Part shown: piece by piece, positions 9,236-16,818 of the stretch
Layout: each line of letters starts with the position of its first letter
Position numbering within the stretch: position 1 is the stretch's first letter
Assembly (NCBI RefSeq): GCF_000802245.2
Contig: NZ_CP021080.1
Location: 1,922,001-1,986,000, forward strand
Origin: Streptomyces pluripotens
GTDB lineage: Bacteria; Actinomycetota; Actinomycetes; Streptomycetales; Streptomycetaceae
Direction of reading: 5' to 3'
DNA: 64,000 nucleotides
Translations under genes and position numbers: made by a program
Notes under the pieces: generated by a model
The model's database searches: none
What the model was told of the DNA's origin: nothing
Seen by the model: the letters and a program-made list of their open reading frames with translations, nothing else

Positions 9236-10258
9236 ATGACGACGTTCGATCACGGCGGGGGCGTACGGTCCGTGCAAGTACCCATCCCGGACAACCCCCT
9301 CGGACACACGCTGGTGTACGCGGTGGACACCGATCGCGGGCCGGTGCTGGTCGACACCGGGTGGGACGATCCCGCCTCCTGGGACGCGCTCGTGGCAGGC
9401 CTGGTGGCACTCGGCACGTCGGTGCGGGAGGTGTACGGGGTCGTCGTCACCCACTACCACCCGGACCATCACGGGCTGTCCGGGCGGGTGCGCGAGGCCT
9501 CCGGCTCCTGGATCGCCCTGCACGCGGCCGACGCCGCGATCGTGCGGCGGGCGCGGGAGACGCGGCCGGAGCGGTGGTTCTCATACATGGCCGCCAGGCT
9601 GACGGCCGCCGGGGCGCCGGAGGAACACGTGGCACCGCTGCGCTCCGCCCGCGGTCGCGGCGCGCCCGGCCTCTCCCCCGCCCTCCCCGACCGGGAGATC
9701 GATCCCGGCGAGCTGCTCGACCTACCGGGCCGGCGGCTGCGCGCGGTCTGGACGCCGGGCCACACCCCCGGCCACGTCTGCCTGCACCTGGAGGAGGAGC
9801 ATCCGGCCCGACTCCCGGGCGGCGGACGCCTGTTCTCGGGCGACCACCTGCTGCCCGGGATCTCCCCGCACATCGGGCTGTACGGAGATCCCGACGGCAC
9901 CACCGCCACCGATCCCCTCGGCGACTACCTCGACTCCCTGGATCGGGTGGGCCGCCTCGCCCCCGCCGAGGTGCTCCCCGCCCACCAGAACACCTTCACC
10001 GACGCGCCGTCGCGTGTACGCCAGTTGCTGGCCCACCACGAAGAACGTCTCACCGGCCTGCTGGCCCTGCTCTCCCGGCCGCTCACGCCCTGGCAACTGG
10101 CAGAACGGATGACGTGGAACCGCCCCTGGGCCGACATCCCCCACGGTTCCCGGAACATCGCGGTTTCCGAGGCCGAGGCCCATCTGCGGCGGCTGGTGAA
10201 GCTGGGGCGGGCGGAACCGGTGGCGGGGAGCGAGCCGGTTGCGTACATCGCCACCTGA
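9236..10258 (+). CDS. MBL-fold metallo-hydrolase (LACTB2/glyoxalase II-like)
   Basis: Zinc hydrolase of 340 residues. The metal-binding motif THYHPDHHG (His73, His75, Asp77, His78) is intact. Further ligands are GHTPGH near 170, SGDH near 200 and a late His in LPAHQ. A C-terminal segment of about 60 residues (LTPWQLAERMTWNRPW onward) looks like the winged-helix extension of LACTB2-type proteins. ATG 9236 was chosen because GAGG lies just upstream; the frame is open from 9194. It is divergent from the aldehyde dehydrogenase across a KstR-like operator. A thioester or lactone substrate in sterol catabolism is conceivable, but the sequence does not define it. Confidence 0.85.
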   Translation: MTTFDHGGGVRSVQVPIPDNPLGHTLVYAVDTDRGPVLVDTGWDDPASWDALVAGLVALGTSVREVYGVVVTHYHPDHHGLSGRVREASGSWIALHAADAAIVRRARETRPERWFSYMAARLTAAGAPEEHVAPLRSARGRGAPGLSPALPDREIDPGELLDLPGRRLRAVWTPGHTPGHVCLHLEEEHPARLPGGGRLFSGDHLLPGISPHIGLYGDPDGTTATDPLGDYLDSLDRVGRLAPAEVLPAHQNTFTDAPSRVRQLLAHHEERLTGLLALLSRPLTPWQLAERMTWNRPWADIPHGSRNIAVSEAEAHLRRLVKLGRAEPVAGSEPVAYIAT

Positions 10259-10369
10259 CGCGGATCACCAAACCGCGTTCACAGCCCCGATTACCGATGC
10301 TTTCACTACGCATGGTTCAGCCGACGTCCACCCCACGCGCGGATGCCGCATTCCTGGAATCCTTCCAGT

Positions 10370-12757
10370 TCATCCGGGCCCCCGATGAAGCCTCTTGGTG
10401 CCTTTGCAGGTATTGGCGAAATGGTCACGACGGGCGAGGGTGTCGGGGTGGTCGGCACCAAGAATGCGTTCGCTGTCAGCAAGGGTGGACTCGAACAACG
10501 GGATGGCACGCTTCAGATCACCAGCACCCTCGTAGGCGACCGCAAGGTTGTGACGAACGGTAAGGGTTTTTGGGTGGTCTGGACCGAGCACGCGTTCACT
10601 GTCGGCGAGAGTGGACTCAAGCAACGGGATGGCGTGCATTAGGTTACATGCGCTCTCGTAGGCGTTCGCGAGGTTGTTGCGACGCATGAGGGTGTCGGGG
10701 TGGTCGGCACCAAGAATGCGTTCGCTGTCAGCGAGGGTGGACTCGAACAACGGGATGGCACGCTTCAGATCACCAGCACCCTGGTAGCCGGCCGCAAGAT
10801 TATTGCGGCAGGTGAGGGTGTCGGGGTGGTCGGGGCCGAACACGCCTTCGGTGTCTGCAAGGTTTGACTCAAACAGCGGGATAGCACGCTTCAGATCACC
10901 AGCACCCTCGTAGGCGACCGCAAGATTATTGCGACGGAGCAGATTCACGAGATGATTAGAACCGAATATGCGTTCGCTGTCAGCGAGGGTGGACTCGAAC
11001 AACGGGATGGCACGCTTCAGATCACCAGCACCCTGGTAGGCGCTCGCAAGATTATTGCGACTGGCTAGGGTATCGGGGTGGTCGGGGCCGAACACGCCTT
11101 CGGTGTCTGCAAGGTTTGACTCAAACAAAGCAACGGCACACTTGAAGTCCCCGGCAGCCGTATAAGCGTTCGCGAGGGTATTCCGGCTGTACAGAGTGAC
11201 ATAATGCTTTCGCCCCAGCAGGCGTTCGTAAATTTGGACCGCCCGGATTCCAGCAGCTATGCCCCTAGATACAACTCCCCGCCGGGAGTAGAAATTTGAG
11301 ACCTCCCTGAGGAGACGAGCAGTAGCGAATGTTTCCGATTGAGGCGGGGTGCAATCGATGTGAGCGGCGACATGAGGCAGCAACGCGTGCCATGTCGGCC
11401 AGGTGTCAGGATCATCCGGATCGGTGGGTAACGAGCGCCCTATGGCATGCGCCGCAATTTGTTGTGCTTCTGCGATGTCCCTGGCACGGCGGTATGGATC
11501 CATAGGGTCAGGCGTTCGAGCGAAGGCCTGCACGAGCCGGTGCACCGTGATGGTGTCGCCTTGTCGGCCGATCATGCTGTAGGCGGCCAGTTTGCCGATG
11601 GCCGTACTCAACGCCAACCGGTCGGCTTTCCTTTCCGCGTAGTGGCACGCGAACCTGTGGAGCCGGGTACGCAGCGCGTTGGCATTGCCCAAGGGCTGAG
11701 AACGAAGCCTCGTGACCATCGACCGCAGAGGGGGCGGGTAGGCGAGATCATCGAGAAGGCCGCACGGAATGCCATCGGGGGCGTACCAGGCAAGCACCCG
11801 CAAAACCTCCCACGCCAAGGGCATGTCCTTGAGACGGTCGAGAGTGATGCTCCAGATCCGGGCGATCGTACGGTCCGCGTCCCCGCCTTCGGCTGTCCTG
11901 GTGAACGTCTCAGCCGGCTTACGGTCGAGCAGGCCCAGATAGTGGCGTGGGGAGATGTCGGTCTCGACGCAGTACGAGGCTGCCTGCTCCACCGCCAAGG
12001 GCAGAAAGCCCACTTCCGCGCAGACCTCGGCGGCACCGTCGCTGTCCCGCTGCTTCTCGTGAGTGAGGATGCGGGTGAACAACTCGACCGCTTCGGCTTC
12101 TTCCAGGACGTCCAGGGGCACGGTGGAGGACAGCTGATGCCAGCCGGTGGCACGGCGGCTGGTGATGAGGAAGCGTCCACCGTTACCGGCTCGCTCGACG
12201 ACCGGACGGACATGCTGGGGGTCGATGACGTTGTCCAGCACGATCAGCCAGTTCCGATGGGCAGCGAGCCACAACAGAGCCCACTCCCGCAACTCGTCGG
12301 CGCCCATCTGCGTGCTCGCGAGCGCGGGGTGAAGGGCGACCGCGAAATCCGCCAGCCCGGCATCCAGGGCAGCAGGCGACTCGGCGGTGATCCACCACTG
12401 CGGGGAACTACCTGATCTTGTGCTGGCCCAGTACGCGGCAAGCGTGGACTTGCCGACGCCTCCCAAGCCGTGAAGCGCCTGCACCACCACTTCCCCCGAC
12501 GTGGCGAACGCCGCATTCAGCGCGGCAAGCTGGCGATCACGCCCGACGAACCCATGCGGTTGCGGCATGTTGCTCAGACCTGCCGGCGCCTTCACCCTCG
12601 GCGCGCTCTTCAGCGCTCCCGCAGGCAGCACCGCGTTGTGCGTGTGGAAAGACGTGGCGCTCTTGACGTCACGGCCCGCCACGATCGAGCCCTTGTCGGC
12701 CGACAGGCCCGGTGCCCTACCGCCGCGCCTGGTGCGATTCGGTCTCCGGCGGCCCAC
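10370..12757 (-). CDS. STAND/NB-ARC NTPase with C-terminal TPR array
   Basis: Signal-transduction ATPase of 795 residues. A low-complexity leader contains GSIVAGRDVKS at about 23-33. The NB-ARC core has Walker A GLGGVGKST at 97-105, Walker B LIVLDN near 171-176, an ITSR sensor near 198-201 and a GLPLA-type motif (GFLPLA) at 250-255. The C-terminal third is an array of TPRs with 42-residue period (NNLAVAYEGAGDLKRAIPLF type). GTG 12757 overlaps the stop of the upstream membrane-protein gene as TAGTG, which fixes the start. Such proteins are found as regulators and in antiphage or conflict systems; which applies is unknown, as no effector domain is visible. Confidence 0.85.
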   Translation of the reverse strand: MGRRRPNRTRRGGRAPGLSADKGSIVAGRDVKSATSFHTHNAVLPAGALKSAPRVKAPAGLSNMPQPHGFVGRDRQLAALNAAFATSGEVVVQALHGLGGVGKSTLAAYWASTRSGSSPQWWITAESPAALDAGLADFAVALHPALASTQMGADELREWALLWLAAHRNWLIVLDNVIDPQHVRPVVERAGNGGRFLITSRRATGWHQLSSTVPLDVLEEAEAVELFTRILTHEKQRDSDGAAEVCAEVGFLPLAVEQAASYCVETDISPRHYLGLLDRKPAETFTRTAEGGDADRTIARIWSITLDRLKDMPLAWEVLRVLAWYAPDGIPCGLLDDLAYPPPLRSMVTRLRSQPLGNANALRTRLHRFACHYAERKADRLALSTAIGKLAAYSMIGRQGDTITVHRLVQAFARTPDPMDPYRRARDIAEAQQIAAHAIGRSLPTDPDDPDTWPTWHALLPHVAAHIDCTPPQSETFATARLLREVSNFYSRRGVVSRGIAAGIRAVQIYERLLGRKHYVTLYSRNTLANAYTAAGDFKCAVALFESNLADTEGVFGPDHPDTLASRNNLASAYQGAGDLKRAIPLFESTLADSERIFGSNHLVNLLRRNNLAVAYEGAGDLKRAIPLFESNLADTEGVFGPDHPDTLTCRNNLAAGYQGAGDLKRAIPLFESTLADSERILGADHPDTLMRRNNLANAYESACNLMHAIPLLESTLADSERVLGPDHPKTLTVRHNLAVAYEGAGDLKRAIPLFESTLADSERILGADHPDTLARRDHFANTCKGTKRLHRGPG
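10380..11170. repeat. 126-bp tandem repeats inside the TPR region
   Basis: Coding minisatellite. The block cgcttcagatcaccagcacc recurs at about 10510, 10760, 10886 and 11012, with diverged versions at about 10634 and 11138. The spacing of 126 bp equals 42 codons, one TPR unit. Several units are nearly identical over most of their length, which implies recent duplication or gene conversion rather than ancient TPR divergence. Confidence 0.85.
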
Positions 12758-13140
12758 TACGAACCCCGCCGAGCCTCGGAATCCCGGACGTCACCGTCTG
12801 CCGCGATCGCCCCACTGTCAGCCAAGGGCCCAGCCCCTCCCGGCGGCGCGGACGGCCAACCGGACGGAGCGGCACCCGAACCAGTATCGACAGCCGTCGA
12901 ACCGCGCACACTCCCACGCGAGGCGATCGACCCACCGCGCGCAACAGGCGAGGGTCCATTCACAGGTTGCTGCCGCAGATGGCTCACCACCGCCAGCACA
13001 AACCCGGCCACCGTAAAGAACAGACTCAGCACACTGCTCAGCTGATCTGCCCGATCCAGCCCCAGCAGGGCGAAGAAAACGATCAGAGCGATCAGGCCGA
13101 CAGCAGCCCCCGCCCAGCGCAATACCCGCCACAACGTCAT
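12757..13140 (-). CDS. Small two-TM membrane protein coupled to the NB-ARC gene
   Basis: Protein of 127 residues with no family I recognise. Two hydrophobic helices (about residues 5-25 and 32-53) are followed by a basic HLRQQ stretch and a low-complexity Gly/Ser/Ala tail. The tail contains two short motifs, GSIASRGSVRGS and GAIAADGDVRDS. Their pattern (G-S/A-I, then G-x-V-R) recurs in the leader of the following NB-ARC protein (GSIVAGRDVKS). The stop overlaps that gene's GTG start, so the pair is co-translated. It could act as a membrane anchor or sensor for the ATPase; this is inference. ATG 13140 is preferred over a longer frame to 13287, which would add 49 residues before the first helix. 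Confidence 0.65.
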   Translation of the reverse strand: MTLWRVLRWAGAAVGLIALIVFFALLGLDRADQLSSVLSLFFTVAGFVLAVVSHLRQQPVNGPSPVARGGSIASRGSVRGSTAVDTGSGAAPSGWPSAPPGGAGPLADSGAIAADGDVRDSEARRGS

Positions 13141-13477
13141 ACAGACATGATTCCGAAATGGCCACGCCCGCATGCCAATTTCAGGCAACTGACGTGCAAC
13201 AGCACACATGGGTTCGCGCTCTCCGAGGTTCCGAAGCCCGCGTCGCGGAGTGCACTGAGCCGACGCGATGAAAAGGTCTATGAACATGGCTTGACATGGG
13301 CCACCAAGCCCCGCTCACAGACCTTCAGGGCGCTGGCAGAAGGCTGTATTCACGTACGGATGATCTACTCCACCTCGACGCCGTAGTCCGTGACGAGTTC
13401 GTCTCGCCGTCACCGCCATGACCGTGACCCTGGTCACCGCCCCCGTGTGCTCACGGCCACCCCTCGGGCCGCACGGA
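13141..13477. other. Gene-free stretch upstream of the B12 riboswitch
   Basis: No gene is supported in these 337 bases. They contain the promoter region for the leftward small membrane protein and NB-ARC pair (a cttgacatggg segment near 13290 is on the opposite strand) and for the rightward riboswitch transcript. No repeat or structured element was recognised apart from the riboswitch itself. Confidence 0.5.
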
Positions 13478-13600
13478 GCTGCCGGTACAGTAGCCGGGTC
13501 GTCATCACACCCGTACGGGGGAAAGCCGGTGCAATTCCGGCGCTGACCCGCAACCGTGAGCCGTCATCGGACGGTGAGCCGGACTGCCCCGAACGGCACG
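13478..13600 (+). ncRNA. Cobalamin riboswitch
   Basis: Contains the hallmark core gccggtgcaattccggcgct followed by gacccgcaaccgtgagcc and a later gagccggactgcccc segment. This is the standard actinobacterial B12-riboswitch order (P3 hairpin GCCGG...CCGGC, then the CCGCAACCGTGA junction, then the GAGCCRGA strand). It precedes the five-gene ECF/B12 operon by about 120 bp. The downstream GC-rich segment 13600-13720 can form the expression platform that sequesters the ribosome site of the first gene. Ends are approximate. Confidence 0.9.
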
Positions 13601-13722
13601 TTGACCGGCTCATGTGCGCGGCGGCCCGCCGCGCACGGCACCGTCGAGGATTACGGAGCCGAGCCGCCCGGGGTGTCTCCCGTGCGCTGCCCGGCTCCCC
13701 GCAGGAGAGGCAGTCGCCGATC

Positions 13723-14952
13723 ATGAACGTACGCCGCAGTGCCGCGGCTCTCGCCGCCATAGGCGTGCTGGCAGCCGCCGCCCCCGCCACGGCCGCCGGT
13801 TCCTCCCCGTCCCCGTCCCCGAAGACGACGATCCCGACAGGTCTTTACGGCACGGCGGACCCCACCTACGACGGCGTGTGGCGGCAGTCGCTGACGCTGC
13901 TCGCCCAGCGCACGCTCGGCTACCGGCCGGCCGCCGAGGCCGTGGACTGGCTCACCGGACAGCAGTGCGCGAACGGCGCCTTCGCCGCCTTCCGCGCCGC
14001 ACCCGCCAAGGCCTGCGACGACAAGGTCCAGCCCGACACCAACAGCACGGCCGCCGCCGTCCAGGCCCTGCGCGCGGTCGGCGGGCACGGCGGTTCCGTG
14101 CAGAAGGCGGTGGGCTGGCTGAAGTCCATACAGAACAAGGACGGCGGCTGGAGCTACTACCCGGGCAGCCCCAGCGACACCAACTCCACGTCCGTCGTCA
14201 TCGGCGCGCTGTCGGCGGCCGGTGCGGATCCGGCGGACGTCCGCGCGTCGGGCAAGTCCCCCTACGACGCGCTGCTCGCCTGGTCCGTCCCCTGTGATCA
14301 GGACGGCGGTGGCGCCCTCGCCTACCAGCCGGACAAGAAGGGCAAGCTGGTCGCCAACGTGGACGCGACCGCGGCCGGCCTGCTGGGCGCACTCGGCAAG
14401 GGATTCGTCGCACAGGCCGGCAAGGCGCCTGCCGAGGCCGCCTGCGCCGAGGCCGGCCACCTCACCCCGGCACGGGTCGCGGACAACGCCGGCGCGTACC
14501 TGGCGGCAGCCGTCGCCAAGACCGGCCACGTGCAGTCGGCTCTGCCCGGCGCCAAGGACCAGCCCGACTTCGGCAACACCGCGGACACCGTCGTCGCCCT
14601 CGCCGCGGACGGCCGCGTCGAACAGGCTGGGAAGGCGTATGCCTGGCTGGAGAAGAACGCCGGCCCATGGGCGAAGCAGAGCGGCCCGGCCGCGTACGCC
14701 CAGCTGATCCTCGCCGCGCACGCGGTCGGCGCGCAGCCGGGGGACTTCGGCGGCACCAGCCTCGTCCGCTCCCTCAACGCACTGGGCCCGGCTCCCCACG
14801 TGGAGAGCGCCCCGGCCCTCAAAACGCAGCAGCAGGCGAAGTCGTCCGACGACGGCTCGGACCCGAGCGTGTGGTGGATCGTCGGCGTCGTTCTCGTCGC
14901 GGGCGCCGGCGTCGGCTTCCTGCTCGCCAGCCGGAAGAAGCGGCAGCCGTGA
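13723..14952 (+). CDS. Secreted, membrane-anchored prenyltransferase/terpene-cyclase-fold repeat protein (transcobalamin-like barrel)
   Basis: 409 residues. A signal peptide ends near residue 25, then a Ser/Pro linker. The main domain of about 310 residues has helical repeats of alpha6/alpha6-barrel type (for example AVDWLTGQQCANGAF, AVGWLKSIQNKDGGWSYY and two DTNST helices). A C-terminal membrane helix (VWWIVGVVLVAGAGVGFLLA) ends in a basic tail, so the protein is anchored outside the cell. The same fold forms the N-terminal domain of vertebrate intrinsic factor and transcobalamin. Position directly after a B12 riboswitch and before an ECF transporter suggests that it binds cobalamin; this is inference, as prenyltransferase-like repeats also occur in enzymes. 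Ribosome site GGAGAGG. The stop overlaps the next start as GTGA. Confidence 0.85.
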   Translation: MNVRRSAAALAAIGVLAAAAPATAAGSSPSPSPKTTIPTGLYGTADPTYDGVWRQSLTLLAQRTLGYRPAAEAVDWLTGQQCANGAFAAFRAAPAKACDDKVQPDTNSTAAAVQALRAVGGHGGSVQKAVGWLKSIQNKDGGWSYYPGSPSDTNSTSVVIGALSAAGADPADVRASGKSPYDALLAWSVPCDQDGGGALAYQPDKKGKLVANVDATAAGLLGALGKGFVAQAGKAPAEAACAEAGHLTPARVADNAGAYLAAAVAKTGHVQSALPGAKDQPDFGNTADTVVALAADGRVEQAGKAYAWLEKNAGPWAKQSGPAAYAQLILAAHAVGAQPGDFGGTSLVRSLNALGPAPHVESAPALKTQQQAKSSDDGSDPSVWWIVGVVLVAGAGVGFLLASRKKRQP

Positions 14953-15641
14953 CCGCCGTCCGCCGTGCTGCCGCGCCGCTGCTGCTCGCCGCGCTCGCGC
15001 TCCTCCTCGGCGCCGCCCAGGCCCACGCCACCGGCTACCGCTACTGGTCGTTCTGGGAGCGCTCCGGTGGTCGCTGGACGTACGCCACCCAGGGGCCGTC
15101 GACCGTCCGCCCCGAGGACGGCTCCGTCCAGGGCTTCCGCTTCGCGGTGAGCGCGGACTCCGCGGACGCGAGCCGCCCGCGCGGCACGGCGGACTTCACC
15201 TCGATCTGCGCCGGCACGCCCGCCAAGTCCGGCACCAAGCGGGTGGCGCTGGTCCTCGACTTCGGCACCCCCGCGGACGCGCCGTCTGGCGAGACCCCGC
15301 CCGCCCCCCGCACGGCCTGCGCCCGCGTCTTCGCTGACGCGACGACGGCCGAGGCGCTCGCCTCGGTCGCCAAGCCCCTCCGCTACGACACCCGTGCCCT
15401 GCTGTGCGCGATCTCCGGCTACCCGGAGAAGGGGTGCGGCGAACAGGTGTCGACGGCGCGGAAGGACGGCGCGGCCGAACGGACGGACGGTGCCGCGCAG
15501 GAGAAGAATGCTGCCGCGCAGACGGAGAAGGGTCCGGACGGCGGCCCAGCACTGGGTCTACCGATCGGCGTGGCCGTCGTCGCCCTGTTGGCAGGGGCAG
15601 CGGTGTGGCAGGCACGGCGGCGGCGCGATGGGGCCGGGTGA
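14949..15641 (+). CDS. SCO2322-family secreted anchored protein (possible transcobalamin beta-domain analogue)
   Basis: 230 residues. A signal peptide ends at about 26. A compact domain begins YRYWSFWERSGGRWTYATQG, and a charged Gln/Glu/Lys-rich stalk precedes a C-terminal membrane helix (LPIGVAVVALLAGAAVW) and a basic tail. The opening YW-x-FW ... W-x-YA-x-xG ... DGSV pattern resembles DUF4430, the fold of the C-terminal domain of transcobalamin. That assignment is my inference. GTG 14949 overlaps the previous stop. The gene lies between the barrel protein and the ECF T component, so the two exported proteins probably act together on cobalamin outside the membrane. Confidence 0.8.
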   Translation: MTAVRRAAAPLLLAALALLLGAAQAHATGYRYWSFWERSGGRWTYATQGPSTVRPEDGSVQGFRFAVSADSADASRPRGTADFTSICAGTPAKSGTKRVALVLDFGTPADAPSGETPPAPRTACARVFADATTAEALASVAKPLRYDTRALLCAISGYPEKGCGEQVSTARKDGAAERTDGAAQEKNAAAQTEKGPDGGPALGLPIGVAVVALLAGAAVWQARRRRDGAG

Positions 15642-16818
15642 CTCCGGGCGGTCCGTGACCGCTCGCACGGTTCCCCACGCCCGCGGGGACGTGCGGCCAC
15701 CGCACGTGCGCCGTTCCGCGAGCGGCCCGGCCCGTGCCGGGTACCGGGTCGCGGTGCATCCCGGCGCCTGGTGGCTGTGGTCCCTCTCCCTCGGTACCGC
15801 GGCCACCCGGACCACCAACCCGCTCTTGCTCGCCCTCCTCGTCACCGCGTCCGCCTACGTCGTGGCGACGCACCGCTCCGCCGCCCCCTGGTCCCGCTCC
15901 TACTCCGCCTTCGCCAGGCTCGCCGTGGCCGTCCTCCTCGCCCGCTTGCTCTTCGCAGTGGCCCTCGGCTCGCCCATCCCCGGCACGCACACCCTCTTCA
16001 CGCTCCCCGAAGTCCCGCTCCCGCACTGGGCGCAGGGCATCCGGCTGGGCGGCAAGGTCACCGCGGAGGCGGTCGTCTTCGCCGCCTACGACGGCCTGAA
16101 ACTGGCCACCCTACTGATCTGCGTGGGCGCCGCGAACGCCCTGGCCAGCCCGGCCCGGCTGCTCAAGTCCCTGCCCGGCGCGCTCTACGAGATGGGGGTC
16201 GCCGTGGTCGTCGCCCTGACCTTCGCGCCCCATTTGATCGCGGACGTCCAGCGGCTGCGTGCCGCCCGTCGGCTGCGCGGCCGTCCGGACCGCGGTGTAC
16301 GGGGGCTGCTCCAGGTCGGGCTGCCGGTCCTGGAGGGGGCGTTGGAGCGCTCGGTGGCGCTCGCCGCGGCCATGGAGTCCCGCGGCTACGGCCGTACTGC
16401 CGAGGTCCCGGCGCCCGTCCGCCGCACGACGGCCGCACTCACCCTGGGCGGCCTGCTCGGGGTGTGCGCAGGGACGTACGGCCTGCTCACCGCTGACGGC
16501 GGCACCTACGGGCTAGTGGTGCTCCTCGCCGGGGCAGCCGCCGCGCTCGCGGGCCTGCGGCTGGGTGGCCGCCGCTCGTTGCGCACCCGCTACCGGCCGG
16601 ACCCCTGGGACCTGCGGGCCTGGCTGGTCTCGGGCTCGGGCGCCGCGGTGGCCGCACTGCTCACGCTCGCCTCCGCCCGTGATCCGGAGGCCCTGCATCC
16701 CGGGGTGGTCCCCCTCGTTGCACCCACGCTCCCGCTGTGGCCCGCCGCCGCCGTCCTGTTCGCCCTGCTGCCTGCCTTCGCCGTCCCCCGGGACCCCGGC
16801 CCAAGGAAGCCGTCGTGA
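15628..16818 (+). CDS. ECF transporter transmembrane (T) component, CbiQ-like
   Basis: Energy-coupling membrane protein of about 396 residues that transmits ATPase motion to the substrate-binding S component. It has at least six hydrophobic segments. Towards the end of the first half are the two cytoplasmic coupling-helix motifs typical of EcfT: AMESRGYGR and the earlier LRAARRLRGR (A-R-x motifs). ATG 15628 overlaps the previous gene by 14 bp; GTG 15655 is an alternative. The stop overlaps the ATPase gene as GTGA. The B12 riboswitch upstream indicates cobalamin transport, as in the CbrTUV systems of actinobacteria. Confidence 0.88.
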   Translation: MGPGDSGRSVTARTVPHARGDVRPPHVRRSASGPARAGYRVAVHPGAWWLWSLSLGTAATRTTNPLLLALLVTASAYVVATHRSAAPWSRSYSAFARLAVAVLLARLLFAVALGSPIPGTHTLFTLPEVPLPHWAQGIRLGGKVTAEAVVFAAYDGLKLATLLICVGAANALASPARLLKSLPGALYEMGVAVVVALTFAPHLIADVQRLRAARRLRGRPDRGVRGLLQVGLPVLEGALERSVALAAAMESRGYGRTAEVPAPVRRTTAALTLGGLLGVCAGTYGLLTADGGTYGLVVLLAGAAAALAGLRLGGRRSLRTRYRPDPWDLRAWLVSGSGAAVAALLTLASARDPEALHPGVVPLVAPTLPLWPAAAVLFALLPAFAVPRDPGPRKPS

